Source of the DNA: Chamaecrista fasciculata | Lineage: Eukaryota > Streptophyta > Magnoliopsida > Fabales > Fabaceae | Reading direction: 5' to 3' | Length of the DNA stretch: 64,000 nt | Assembly (NCBI GenBank): GCA_003254925.1 | Contig: QANZ01014861.1 | Location: 58,944 to 122,943 of the forward strand | Shown: in pieces, positions 45,603 through 57,123 of the stretch | How the letters are laid out: each line of letters begins with the position of its first letter | How positions within the stretch are numbered: the stretch's first letter is position 1 | Position numbers and translations under genes: made by a program | Notes under the pieces: model-generated | Seen by the model: the letters and a program-made list of their open reading frames with translations, nothing else | Told to the model about the DNA's origin: nothing | Databases searched by the model: none

Positions 45603-48600
45603 GTCGAGGGCACACGCCCCAAACCTTCGGACACGCTTGTCCAAATTCACTTCCCCGGACACCCGGAGCGACCAGTGAGCATTTCTGTGGATCTCCCCGC
45701 CCAGTAGCAAGCCAGGCTATCCGACTTCCTGCTCGCGAACGGCGATATTTTTGCGTGGTCTGCGTCGGACATGCCCGGCGTTGATCCCCAGCTGGTCATG
45801 CATTCCCTCGATGTTGACGACCGCCCTGGCGTTTTTCAGAAGAAGCGAGTCCTGCGGTTAGAGCGGCAGCTCGCCGCAAAGGATGAAGTAAACAAACTGC
45901 TGGCGGCCGGGTTCATTCGGGAAACCAAATACCCTACCTGGCTATCCAACGTCGTTCTGGTCCCCAAACACAACGGCAAGTGGCGGATGTGTGTTGATTT
46001 CACGGACCTGAATAAAGCGACCCCCAAGGACCTTCATCCACTCCCTAGCATCGACAAGTTGGTGGACAACACCTGCGGGTACGCCACCTTGAGTTTCCTC
46101 GATGCCTTCTCAGGTTACAACCAGATCAGGATGAATCCTAAGGATGTCGACAAGACAACCTTCATTACCGAACAGGGCATCTACTGCTACAACGTCATGC
46201 CCTTCGGCTTGAAGAACGCAGGCGCCACATACCAAAGAATGATGGACAAATTCTTCAAGGACAACATAGGCAAGAACATCGAAGTTTATATTGACGACAT
46301 GGTTGTCAAAATGAAGACCGATGGCGACCACCTAGATGATCTGCAAGAAATCTTCTAGATTCTCCGTCATTACCGATTGCGCCTCAACCCTGCCAAGTGC
46401 GCTTTCGGGGTCGCTGGGGGCAAATTCCTAGGCTTCATGATCTCCCAGTGCGGGATAGAGGCCAACCCGGATCAATGTCAAGCCATCATCGACATGGCGT
46501 CCCCAAAAACAATGATGGAGGGACAACGCCTCAACGGGCGCATAGCCGCGCTCCACCGCTTCCTGGCAAGGTCGGGCGACCGGTGCTTACCCTTCTTCAA
46601 AACTCTTAAAGGAGGGAAGAACTTCACTTGGACAGCCGAATGTGAACAGGCGTTCCAAATACTAAAGGCATATCTGAGCCGACCGCCAATTCTCACTACC
46701 CCTACGCCAGGCAAGCCGATCTATGTATACCTTGCCGCAACTGATGTGGCAGTAAGCTCCGTCTTGATCATCGAGGAAAAAGACGAACAACGACCCATCT
46801 ACTTTTCCAGCAAAGTACTCACGGGCGCCAAGACCCGGTATCACTTACTTGAAAAGCTGGTGTACGCCCTACTCGTTTCCACGAGAAAGCTGCGACCCTA
46901 CTATCAACAGTACGTGATAATTGTCCGCACTGACCGTCCCATGAGGCAGATCATTCATTAGCCCGACATTGCGGGCCGCCTGGTCAACTGGTCGATCGAG
47001 CTTTCCGAATTCGGCCTCACATTTGAACCGCGACGTGCCATTAAAGGACAAGCTCTCGCCGACTTCGTCGCTGAAATGACACCCACCACTCCTGCCCCCA
47101 TCGTGTGGAACCTCTACATTGACGGGGCCTCGTCCGCCAAGCTTCGTGGCGCAGGTGTTATTGTCGAGTCCCCTGACGGTTACACTATCGAACAGGCCAT
47201 CAACATACGCTTTCCGGCCACAAACAATTAGGCCGAGTATGAAGCGCTCATCGCTGCCCTCGAGCTCGCCATGGGCATGGGCGACCAGGACATTCACGTC
47301 TATAGTGACTCCCAGCTGGTAGTTGGCCACATGAAAGGAGACTTTGAGGCCAAGGAGCCCACTATCCTCAAATACGTGGAGAAGGCAAAATACATCCTCC
47401 GCCATCACATCCGGGCCGCCCAATTCTCGCACGTCCTACGTTCTAAGAACACCAGGGCAGACGCTTTAGCAAAACTGGCCTCTAAGCCGAACGCCCAAGG
47501 CCGTTCATCCATCATTCGCACTACCCTTGAACGTCCATCCATTGAAGGTCCCACGGTCCTAGCTATTGCGACAACGACTGATTGGCGCACACCAATCATG
47601 TCATACATCAGGGATGGCACTCTCCCGCCAGACAGGAACGAAGCTCGAAAGGTCGTCCGCCGGGATGCCCACTACTTCCTCTGGGAAACGACCTTTATCG
47701 ACGAGGTCACTCCATGCCCTGCCTCAGGTGCGTGGGACCAGATGATGCGCGCCTCATCCTTGAAGAGCTACACGAAGGACTCTGCGGGTCACACCAACCA
47801 GCACCCACATTGAAGCGCAAAGTCCTCATTTCGGGATACTATTGGCCCTCCATTATTCGGGATGCCACAGCACTGGTAAAAACCTGTAGAAAGTGCCAGG
47901 AGCACGCTAATCACATCCACATTCCCGGAGAGGACATGCGCCCAATGGAATCCCCTTGGCCCTTTCGATGTATGGGGGATTGACATCCTCGGACCATTCG
48001 CGACCGCCACTGGCCAGCGGCGGTTCCTTATCATCGCGATCGACCTTTTCACTAAATGGATCGAGGCTGAACCGGTCAAATCCATCAGCTCTGCCCAGAT
48101 GAAAACTTTCGTCTTGCAGAACATACTGTCCTGCTTTGGCATTCCCCAGCGAATCATCAGCGATAACGGCCGCCAATTCATCAGCGAATCCTTCCGCGAT
48201 TTCTGCACTGAGTATGACATCTCCCTTGGCAACACCTTAGTCGAGCACCCCTCGACTAACGGGCAAACCGAGCTCGCCAACCGCATCATCCTGAACGGGT
48301 TGAAGCGTAGACTCGACAACGCCAAAGGCCGTTGGGCAGACGAACTTCCAACCGTCCTATGGTCTTACCGTATCACACCCCAAGAGTCTACAGGCGAGGC
48401 ACCTTACACCCTTACCTACGGGTCGCCCACCATGATCCCAACCGAGACCGCCTTTCTCTCCGACAGAGTCTTGTACTACAATGAGGAGGCAAATCGAGGC
48501 TGTCGGGCGATCGCCTTAGACGAACTTGAAGAAGTGCGTGAAATCGCCAGTATCCGGCAGGCTGCCTACAAAGAGCGCATGACGAAGTATTTCAACAAAA

Positions 48601-48842
48601 GGGTCAAACACCGGTCCTTTGAAATTGGCGATCTCGTTCTTCGCGACGTCGCCAACGATCGCTTGAACCGCTCACACGGCAAGCTACACCCAAACTGGGA
48701 AGGTCCATACCGCATCGTCAAGGTTATCCCTGGTGGCGCGTACATGCTTTTTACATTAGACGGCCGCCGACTACCAAACCCGTGGAATGTCGCGAGCCTT
48801 AGGAAGTATCTTGACCGCACGGTTAACAACATCACACTTTGA
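45603..48842 (+). pseudogene. pol of gypsy element 2: RT, dual RNase H, integrase, broken
   Basis: Same domain order as element 1, with the RT active site YIDDMV. TAG stops at 45705, 46356, 46959 and 47229 each replace a CAG codon of element 1. One base is missing near 47690 (LWGNDLYRR frame lost) and one is added near 47964. The archaeal-type RNase H keeps its last motif (NTRADALAKLA), which element 1 lacks. The integrase C-terminal part (48099-48842) is open to the natural stop. Confidence 0.92.
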
Positions 48843-49474
48843 TTCATTTATGTACTCTTGCACTTATGGCATTTCTTGTACACTTTTATGTTGTGCAAAT
48901 TTTCAATTCATGTAACGATCGCCAGTATATTTACATTAATATATTTATGGCATTCCTTTCCACTTACTCGATTCATTTAAATTCGAGTTTGTTTCGATTA
49001 CACCGACTTAGGCACAGCCTAATCTAAACGACTTACCACACGTAGGTTATGCACGCTCCAATGAAGAGCTCGAAAGCCGGAGGGACGCCTCCTTACGCTT
49101 TCTTTCAGGTGCCCCGCGCGCCCATGAGCCGAGAAGTTGCTCATACGCCATGCTGGTCCATTACCTCTTGGCTAGCTAGCCCCCCAGTCCGATCGCCAAC
49201 TCAGTTGGGCGGACACACACACCCACATACATACACTTGCGCAAATATCAAATATATCCAACAGATAAAACATTGCAACAGGCATATTTATCACATTAAT
49301 AAATAATTGGTCTTATGGCCTCACATTAATCATGGCCATCTGGCCATAAAATCCATCAACATTAAAGGGCACACACGCCCTATACAAATTCGGAAAAAGG
49401 GCATACACGCCCATTACAAGCTCAGAAAGGGGAACACACTCCCCTGAAACTACAAATTCCTTACAAAGGATGAC
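48843..49474 (+). other. untranslated spacer after integrase, element 2
   Basis: Non-coding. It contains convergent 3' ends: sense pol from the left, antisense ORF from the right. GGCACACACGCCC-type words repeat near 49350-49420. Confidence 0.5.
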
Positions 49475-51925
49475 TTAGTCATCCGAAATCACTGTGGCGA
49501 CCGCTCCCGAAACGTGCTCGTCGCTGCCCTCTCCACTCCCGCTATCCGGGGCTATCATCGGATGCTCTGCGTCCGCTTCATTCCCCGCGGTGCTCTGTAC
49601 GTCCGCCGGCGGCACGTACCCTTCATCCCCTGGTCTAGGTTGCGACCGCCCTTCCACCACCTCCAGCTCGTGGGTCGACCAGTCTTCTGGCATATCCGGC
49701 ATTGGCTCGCCAGGCTCACCGTTATCCGCCCGCATACGGATCTCCTGCCCGCCATGCCCATCGGGAAGCACCTCGAAGGTGTATTCAATGCCCACCTCAT
49801 TAAGCCTAAGGTTCAACAAGTTAAGCTGCTTGCGACAGTTCTCGAACCCCCGGGCAGTGGCATTCATATAAAACCAGTACCACTGCCTCCGCTCCTCGCG
49901 GCGTGCCCGCTCGATCCTTTGGGCCTCCCCTGCCCGATATGCCTCGAGCTCACCCTTTGCGGCCGCCGCTTCTCCCCTCTGCGACACCGCCTCCCGGGCT
50001 GCTTCAGCAGCCTCTTGTTCCACCTTCTTCCTCCTCTCTCTCTCTCTCTTCCTCTCCTCCTCCAGATTCTTCACCTTCCCCCGCTCGGCCTGTGCCTCAG
50101 CCAGCGCCTGGTCCCTGGCAGCTTCCAGTGCTTTAAGCTGCTCCACCCCCCCGGCCGCCCTGGCCTCTGCCCTCAGATGGGCTACCTCCCGCGCGAGATT
50201 GTGCGTCAATGTCTGGGAGGCATGGGCAGCCGCCGCAGCCACCATGCAATGCGCCTCTGCATAATCTGCTGGCGGCCGTCTGAATGCCTCGGCCACCAAG
50301 TGGTCATGCCACTCATAAGTTCCGGAGGAGTACATGGACTGGATGGAGGCAACTCCAGAAAAAAGCCCCCCATTGGGATTGGCAGGTAGATATGGTAACG
50401 GCACCTCCCCCCTCTCATCATGCTTCCGTTCCTCGGACATGTTCAGTCGGGGGTTTGGTGGACCATCTCCATCAGGATGGCTATTCTTAATCAGCAGGGC
50501 CAGCTCCTGCTCGGAATAGTGGATGAAAGTGCCTAGCTATTCGGGCCCACTGGTGCGCGCCCTCTTGGAAGGCGGGGCCTCTCTTGCCTTGGCGCCCACC
50601 TTCTCTTTTCCTTTCCCACCTTTTTTCCCCTTGTCAGACGGGGAAGCATTCCTAGCAGCGGTGGCGTTAGCCTTCCTCATCCCACCGAGCGCCAGAATTG
50701 GTGGGCCCGCCCTCTTCTTCGGGCCTGCCGATGCTGGCCCGGCCGCTGCCTGGGCCTCCGCGCCCCCTATAGCCGCCGAGGCACGCGATGCTGAAGGCCC
50801 TGGAACTCTATGCCTGGCTCTAGGCGCCATTGGTGGAGCCCTCATCCCAGCTGGTGCGGACGTCTGTGCGGGCGCCGGTCCACCCGTTTGCTCTACTCGG
50901 CTCGCCACGGCCGAGCCTCCGGCCCCTTGATCGGTGGGCCTCCTCTTTGCGTCAGTCAAAGCTGCAAAACAAACAAGAAACTGGTTAGGAGCCATCCAAA
51001 CAACCACATCGCATAACAATCAACAGTGAAAAGTTAGCATATTACATGACTGCATATAATGGCAATAAAATGAGCTAAGGAGCCTATCCGCCCGCCGCTC
51101 CTCCTCGCTCAGGTGCCCCCTCTTTATCGGGCTCACCCCTGTATTGGCATCCGACCATGCCACGGGGAACAGCGGGCGGTCATCTTGTTCTCTCACCCAC
51201 CACGGGCGCTCCACCCCATTCTGCACGATGGGGAAATACCTATCCTTCCAGTTCTTCCAGTTGCTTATACTGGCTGGAAATCCACTCAAGCTTCCCCCCT
51301 TCCTCTGTATGTTCACGCGCCCGTTGTCCCCAGGCTTCACCGAGAACCAGTACAGGAACAGTCTCACAGTCAGATGCACGCCGACAGACCAGGCTGCGTA
51401 CTGTAAGAACTTTATACTCCTCCAGCTGTTCGCCATCAGCTGCGCTGGACAGCAGTTGAGGTGATTCAACAACTCCACCTCAAAATCAGTGAACGGCAGG
51501 TCGGAGCCGCACTCCCGCAGCAAGACCTCGTGTACGATGAACCCCCGCTGATGAGTCCACCACATTGAATTATTGCCGTCCCACACGCCCACGGCCATGC
51601 CGCTCGCCTCCCGACCCGACCCTGGACCGAAGTAGGCGTCGTGGACCGCCTCCAAATCCTCTTCGTTGTCGAATCTGGACGGCTCAGCAGGCGGCCCCTT
51701 GGTCGCCCTAACCTCGGGGTTTCCAAACCCCTCCGCAGCGTCCCAGGTAACCTCATCGCGGGACATGATCAGGCGCTCCCCCTCAAACGCCGACCCACTA
51801 AGGGTGCCCGTTGGCTCTCCCATCACCCTCGCTAGTTCATCTTCCTCTCGGTCGGAAAGCTCCAGCACCAACTCTTCTTCGGTTGTCTCTGATATGTTTG
51901 CTAGTTTAAAAGCAACTAAATCCAA
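49475..51925 (-). CDS. antisense additional ORF (aORF) of gypsy element 2, Transposase_28-like
   Basis: Two exons on the minus strand: about 51925-51046 and 50961-49475. They are joined by an 84-bp intron (donor CAT|GTAATATG, acceptor TTTTGCAG|CTTTGACTG) with agreeing phases, giving 788 codons broken by one TAG at 50537-50539. Exon A has an acidic start and then LLRECGSDLPFTDFEVELL and CCPAQLMANSWRSIKFLQYA, characteristic of Pfam Transposase_28 (PF04195, 'putative gypsy type transposon'). Exon B has an Ala/Pro/Lys-rich nuclear-localisation-like stretch (KKGGKGKEK, KRARTSG), a long coiled coil and an acidic C-terminus. Such aORFs are known from Tat elements and their role is unknown. The true first exon may lie upstream. 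Confidence 0.75.
50962..51045 (-). other. predicted 84-bp intron of the aORF
   Basis: GT at 51045-51044 and AG at 50963-50962 on the minus strand, with a T-rich tract before the acceptor (TTCTTGTTTGTTTTGCAG). Exon A ends in phase 1 and exon B supplies two bases, keeping the frame. Confidence 0.6.
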
Positions 51926-53238
51926 ACGCCCCCTAAAAATGCCCTGCGGCCCCTCGCGTCACGTGCCCGTTTCGATAGAAATTCGGTCGCCCGCTGCACC
52001 ATTTCGTCTAGTGAGCAAGGCACCTCCTCTAAATCCACAGAACTACTGCCCTGTGTAGTCAAACTACTAACTCTACTTAGTTCTTCACCTCCTTCTAACT
52101 CCCTAATGACCACCATGGTCTCTAGCACTTGCCAGGAAATTCAAAGCACAAGGGATTAGGAGGTACCTGAAGACATAGTGCGTTTGGTTGTTAGTTTGAC
52201 AATTGGACAATTTGCGGCGCTCGCCCTGAATATCAACTATCGATCACTCCTCGCTACCTGCCAACAGGAAAACACACGTCATCACGTGACCCAACACACC
52301 CCCAGCATACTAAAAACCGCCCGGCCCACTCAAACGGGGCGCACGCCCCATTAACCCAGAAACATCCACCTTCACCAAGGAGCATGAACACGATGAACAC
52401 AAACCCAGATTCCCCAGGAACCGTCGTGACTGCCAACAAACCCAAAAAAACCAGAAACCTCAGACTCCTCACGAACATTGACGAACACTCGTCAAACCCA
52501 TCCCACACAAACCCCACACACGAAATCGACACCCAAAAACCCCCATCTCTTCGACAACCCAATCCATTTCTCGCTGACTCGTGACAAACTCACCCGTACC
52601 CTGACATCTCATCGCGATAGACACAACAGACCAGCAGACATGCGACAATCACACCATCAACCCAGAAACTCACGAGACCGAGAATACGAAACCCTAACAC
52701 AGGCAGAATAACGCGAAATCAACAGAGGATACTCAACAGAAAACTTCTCACTCGGACCGATTCTCCCTCACAATCACGGCGCTTCGATTCCGGCAACGTT
52801 TACGCAACTCAGGCGGCTGAACTCGTCGACTTTCTCTTTTCTCTCTCCTCAACTCTCGTATGCAAGCAAAAGTGCAAGAGACGCTTCTTCTGGCCCTTAT
52901 ATACCCTCACAAGCGCGGCATACGAGACGTTTTCTGCTTTTTCAAACTCAGGCCACCCGGGTTGCGACACGTGTCTGTGACAAGACAGCGCTACCTACCA
53001 CATGGCCACCCGCCTTGGACACCTCGACGTTCCATATTCCCTCGATGTGGACGCCCGACTTTTCCTATTTCTCCCTCTGCGTGGGAGACAAGTACTCCTG
53101 CACATTTTGGGCGTACGCCTAAATTGCATGCATGTCCCAGGCGTTAGTTCCATCGCCTGCTCTCCAAACCTACCATCCTACGCGCCCGCCAGGAGGCAGC
53201 GACAGACGCACACGTTGGCTTCTTTATGGAGGGACTTG
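51926..53238 (-). promoter_or_regulatory. leader and putative promoter region of the antisense ORF
   Basis: A TATATAAGG box on the minus strand (52896-52904, core 52897-52903) lies about 970 bp upstream of the aORF, pointing toward it. A minus-strand ATGTCTTCAG|GTACC near 52176 could be a tiny first exon. The rest (52200-52850) has no supported coding. The end next to 53238 contains the purine stretch ATGGAGGGACTTG before the 3' LTR, the expected polypurine tract of the sense element. Confidence 0.55.
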
Positions 53239-53774
53239 TGATACATCACTATTTGGGCGTACGCCTAAGTAACCCTCGAACCGGGCCCCTCCAAACCTGA
53301 CAAGGCGCACTGGAGCCATTCGAGTGCCCATCTGAACATTAGAGGCGGTCGTGTCCCTCAAACTTCGCTGAGGGAGATCGTGGCTCACGACCTTAGTCAC
53401 ACCCACGATCTCCAGTTTCTTGGCGCCCGCCAAGCGAGACGACACGCAATCACCCACGATTGCCTTGCTCCGCAAATCTCGGTCTCCACCACCTCCGCTG
53501 GTGGAGATCGTGTATGGCTACGTGGTGCGCCCCGTGCGCTGACCACCTCTCTCCCCCTGCTCTATAAATAGAGCTCAACTCAACAGTTTAAGGTTAGCTA
53601 CTCTTTACATCCCAAAATTCTCTTACTCTCATATTTCTCACATACTAACTTGAGCGTCGGAGTATTCTTCGCAGGGCCCCCCTGTGAAGTTCTTGCAGAT
53701 ACTTGGACGATCATTTGCTCTCGCAGCCTACATCCGTTGAACTAGGTAAGTGCAACCCATTTTATAGTTTATCA
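53239..53774 (+). repeat. 3' LTR of gypsy element 2 (536 bp)
   Basis: TGATACATCACTATT start, TATA box at 53563-53570, and end TAGTTTATCA at 53774. The matching inverted repeat in U3 (about 53373-53413) has one mismatch. The right neighbour is a copia leader. Confidence 0.93.
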
Positions 53775-54887
53775 GAACACATTTAAAAAAAAATTGTTTT
53801 TGGTATGTGTTGTTGTATGTCGTGTTTGACATGATGATATGTGAATTGTTCATATGTGTTATGTGGTGTTGGATATGGCTCTAGGGTTTTTGGTAAATAC
53901 GGCCTGCGTGTCGTCTCCCTATACTCTGTTGTAATTTTACATTTTGTTTATACCTCAATGTAACTGAGGTTTTTCCCAATGTAATTTTTTTTATTCTTCT
54001 TTTAGAACAATTCTCTCATTGACTTGAGAGGATTATAAGGTAGATGGGCCATATCTAAACACGGTATATGTTTTATGCATTTAGTTTTGTATGTGATGCA
54101 ATGCGTTAGATGTATGCCTAGGGGTGCGAATTTTAACATGCAATTCTAATTTTATGCTACAACCACGTATACGATACGAGCGTGGGATTTTGTATGAGAT
54201 ACAAAATCCGGGCATGTGTTTATATGTATGAGATACATGGGGGAATAAACACTTGACACACTCGTCTAATTTTGATTGGATTTAAAATTGGACCTAAAAC
54301 GGAACCTTTTAAAAATCAAACCCTTTTAGAAAATCTTAAGTTTTAATGCCATCAATAAAACACCCTGTTAAAGTCTTGTTCATCGTGGAGCGGTGATCGC
54401 CTACGCGACACGTATCTACCTTGACCTTGAGGAGACACGGGTGAATGGGAGATTCAACATAACGCTTGTTGAAATCTTGGTTTGCTAAGTGCAGTGATGG
54501 CCTACGCGACACGTGTTTAGTGGGCCTTGATGATATGGGGTTGGGCTTCGGCCTCGTTGTTTTGAGCCTAGCCATTCACAAGTTTTATTGTGTGACTTAA
54601 TGGGGTTATCAAATCAGATTTGGACCTCAAGGCATTAGATGGGATAAACATGCCATAATAAGTATCATATGATGATATAGTCCCATAAGGATCTAAGAGT
54701 CACATAAGATGTGATTGGTAAGGAGTTACCTACCTAAATAACCTAAGGGTGCATGATCGCCTACGCGATGGTAAACTTTGGTGAAATATGGGTCTTAGCC
54801 ACTAATAATAATTTTTACTGGGTTTTATAAAATGGTGGATGTATTATTTTGCTAATTAAACTTTCATATCTTAAATTGTATAATCAT
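53775..54887 (+). other. leader of copia element 3, 5' end missing
   Basis: Non-coding DNA before a copia gag. No copia LTR end or TGGTATCAGAGC-type primer site is visible, so gypsy element 2 or a deletion has removed the start. Three copies of a CGCCTACGCGA word occur, at about 54398, 54499 and 54758. Confidence 0.55.
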
Positions 54888-57123
54888 ATGGCAACTACTA
54901 GTTCAACACTATCACTGCGTTCTATCCTTGAGAAGGATAAACTGACCGGGACTAACTTCCTTGACTGGTTCCGAAATGTGAGAATTGTTCTCACCCAGGA
55001 AAGGAAGCTGTACGTCCTGGAGAACCCCGCTCCCGCACAGCCTGCTGCCAACGCTGCAAGAGCTCAGAGAGATGCTTATGAGAAGCATATCAATGACTCT
55101 GTGGACGTTGCTTTCCCGAGATCCAAAAGAACTTGGAGAACATGGGGGCATATGAGATGATTACGCATCTCAGGGACATGTTCCAAATTCAGGCTAGGCA
55201 AGAGAGTTTTGAGACCACGAAGGCTCTTCACTCTTGCAAGATGGCAGAAGGTGGATCTGTGAATGCCCACGTCTTGAAGATGAAGGGGTACATTGATCAC
55301 CTTGGAACTCTGGGATTTCCCATTGCGCCACAGCTAGCGACGGATTTGATCTTGAACTCACTCCCGAGGAGTTATGACCATTTCGTCCTCAACTATAACA
55401 TGAATGGCATGGAGAGATCCGTTTCTGAATTGCATGGGATGCTCAAGACTGCTGAGGCATCCATCAAGAAGACGCCGAGCTCTGTCTTGCTAGTTCAGAA
55501 TAAGGGAAAGGGGAAGGGCCAAGGAAAGAGGAAGGGAAAGGCCGTGGTTGGTGAGACCAAGCCAGCGGCCAAGCCTAACCCACCGCCTACCTAGAAGGCA
55601 AAGCCCGCCAAGGATGCAGTTTGCTATTTCTGCCAGAAGACTGGACACTGGAGCAGAAATTGCAAGCTGTACATGGAAGATCTGAAGAAGAAGAATAAGA
55701 GCGAAGCCTCTACTTCAGGTATCTATGTTATAGGTGTTCACTTATCTACTCCTACCACTTGGGTATTAGATACTGCTTGTGGTTCTCACATATGTACAAA
55801 TGTGCAGGGGTTGAGAAGCAGTAGGATGCTGAGCAGAGGCGAGGTGGACCTACGAGTAGGCAATGGAGCAAGGGTTGCTGCTGTTGCTGTTGGAACATAC
55901 GAGCTTGTTTTGCCCACTGGGCTTGTTTTAGTTTTAAACAATTGTTATTACGTTCTGTCTTTAAGTTCCAACATTATTTGACTTTCTTATTTGGATAAGG
56001 AAGGATTTATTTGCGTGAATGGGAATGGCAGATTTTCTATTTACAAAGATAATGTGTTATTTGCTTATGGTGATCTGCATGATAACCACTATATCTTGAA
56101 ATTAGAACAACAACGTAATAACGAAATATATAACTTTGATACGAAAAGGATTAAGATTAGCGAATCTAATCCTACATACCTTTGGCATTGTCGTTTAGGC
56201 CATATAAACGAGAAACGCCTAGAGAAGCTCCCTAAAGATGGACTTCTAAGCTCATTTGATTTTGAATCATATGATGCTTGCGAGTCTTGTTTACTTGGAA
56301 AAATGACAAAGGCGTCTTTCACTGGTCACAGTGAGAGGGCATCTGACTTATTGGGGATTATACATAGTGATGTATGTGGACCCATGAGTACTCAGGCTAG
56401 AGGTGGTTACTCTTATTTCATTACGTTCACTGACGACTTCAGTAGGTATGGCTACGTCTACCTAATGAAGCATAAGTCAGAGTCTTTTGAAATGTTCAAG
56501 AGATTTCAAAATGAAGTAGAGAACCAACTTGACAAGAAAATCAAAGTCCTTCGATCTGATCGAGGAGGCGAGTATTTGAGTCAAGAATTTATTGATCATC
56601 TTAGAAGCTGTGGGATAGTCTCACAACTTACTCCTCCTGGAACCCCACAGTAAAATGGTGTTTCTGAGAGGAGGAATTGAACTCTATTGGATATGGTTCG
56701 ATCTATCATGAGTCAAACCGATCATCCACCATCCTTTTGGGGATATGCTCTAGAAACTGCCGTGTTTACACTTAACCGTGTTCCGTCTAGGGCAGTTGAG
56801 AAGACACCATATGAGATATGGCAAATGGATGTCAAAACAGCATTCCTTAATGGAAGGCTGCCTGAGGATGTGAACATGACACAACCCGAAGGGTTTGTAT
56901 GTCCAGAGGCATCAGACAAGGTATGCAAGCTTCAAAGATCCATTTATGGATTGAAGCAAGCATCCCGGAGTTGGAATCATCGTTTTGATGAGGTAGTCAA
57001 AGAGTTTGGCTTCTTACAAAACCCTGATGAACCTTGTGTTTACAAGAAGAAGGTTACTGGGAGCACAATAGTGTTCTTGGTGCTATATGTCGATGACATA
57101 TTGCTCATTGGAAATGATACTCC
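54888..57123 (+). pseudogene. Ty1/copia gag-pol, element 3, internally deleted and interrupted
   Basis: Gag starts at 54888 (MATTSSTLSLRSILEKDKL). A frame break falls near 55125-55135. The CCHC knuckle (CYFCQKTGHWSRNC) follows a TAG at 55592. The protease site reads WVLDTACGSHIC. Integrase shows the HH-CC finger and DVCGPM, FTDDFSRYGYVYL and SDRGGEYLS. Stops occur at 55979, 56651 and 56687. At 56810-56821 the end of integrase joins directly to mid-RT (QMDVKTAFLNG); 762 bp present in element 4 are missing. RT ends just after LYVDDILLIGND, where copia element 4 begins at 57124. Confidence 0.9.

Larger units (their letters stand above)
42642..53774 (+). mobile_element. Ty3/gypsy Tat-lineage retrotransposon 2
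   Basis: Nearly complete: 5' LTR (lacking its first ~140 bp), PBS, gag-protease, intron, pol, antisense aORF, 3' LTR. It is about 90 percent or more similar to element 1 in coding parts by eye but differs in LTR length and in every inactivating lesion. Right flank is GAACA; the left target copy is lost with the LTR start. Confidence 0.92.

Noticed and set aside
52254..52584. Overlapping ~100-codon frames upstream of the aORF
   Set aside because: No motif, and the corresponding region is outside the recognisable aORF; treated as leader or intron.
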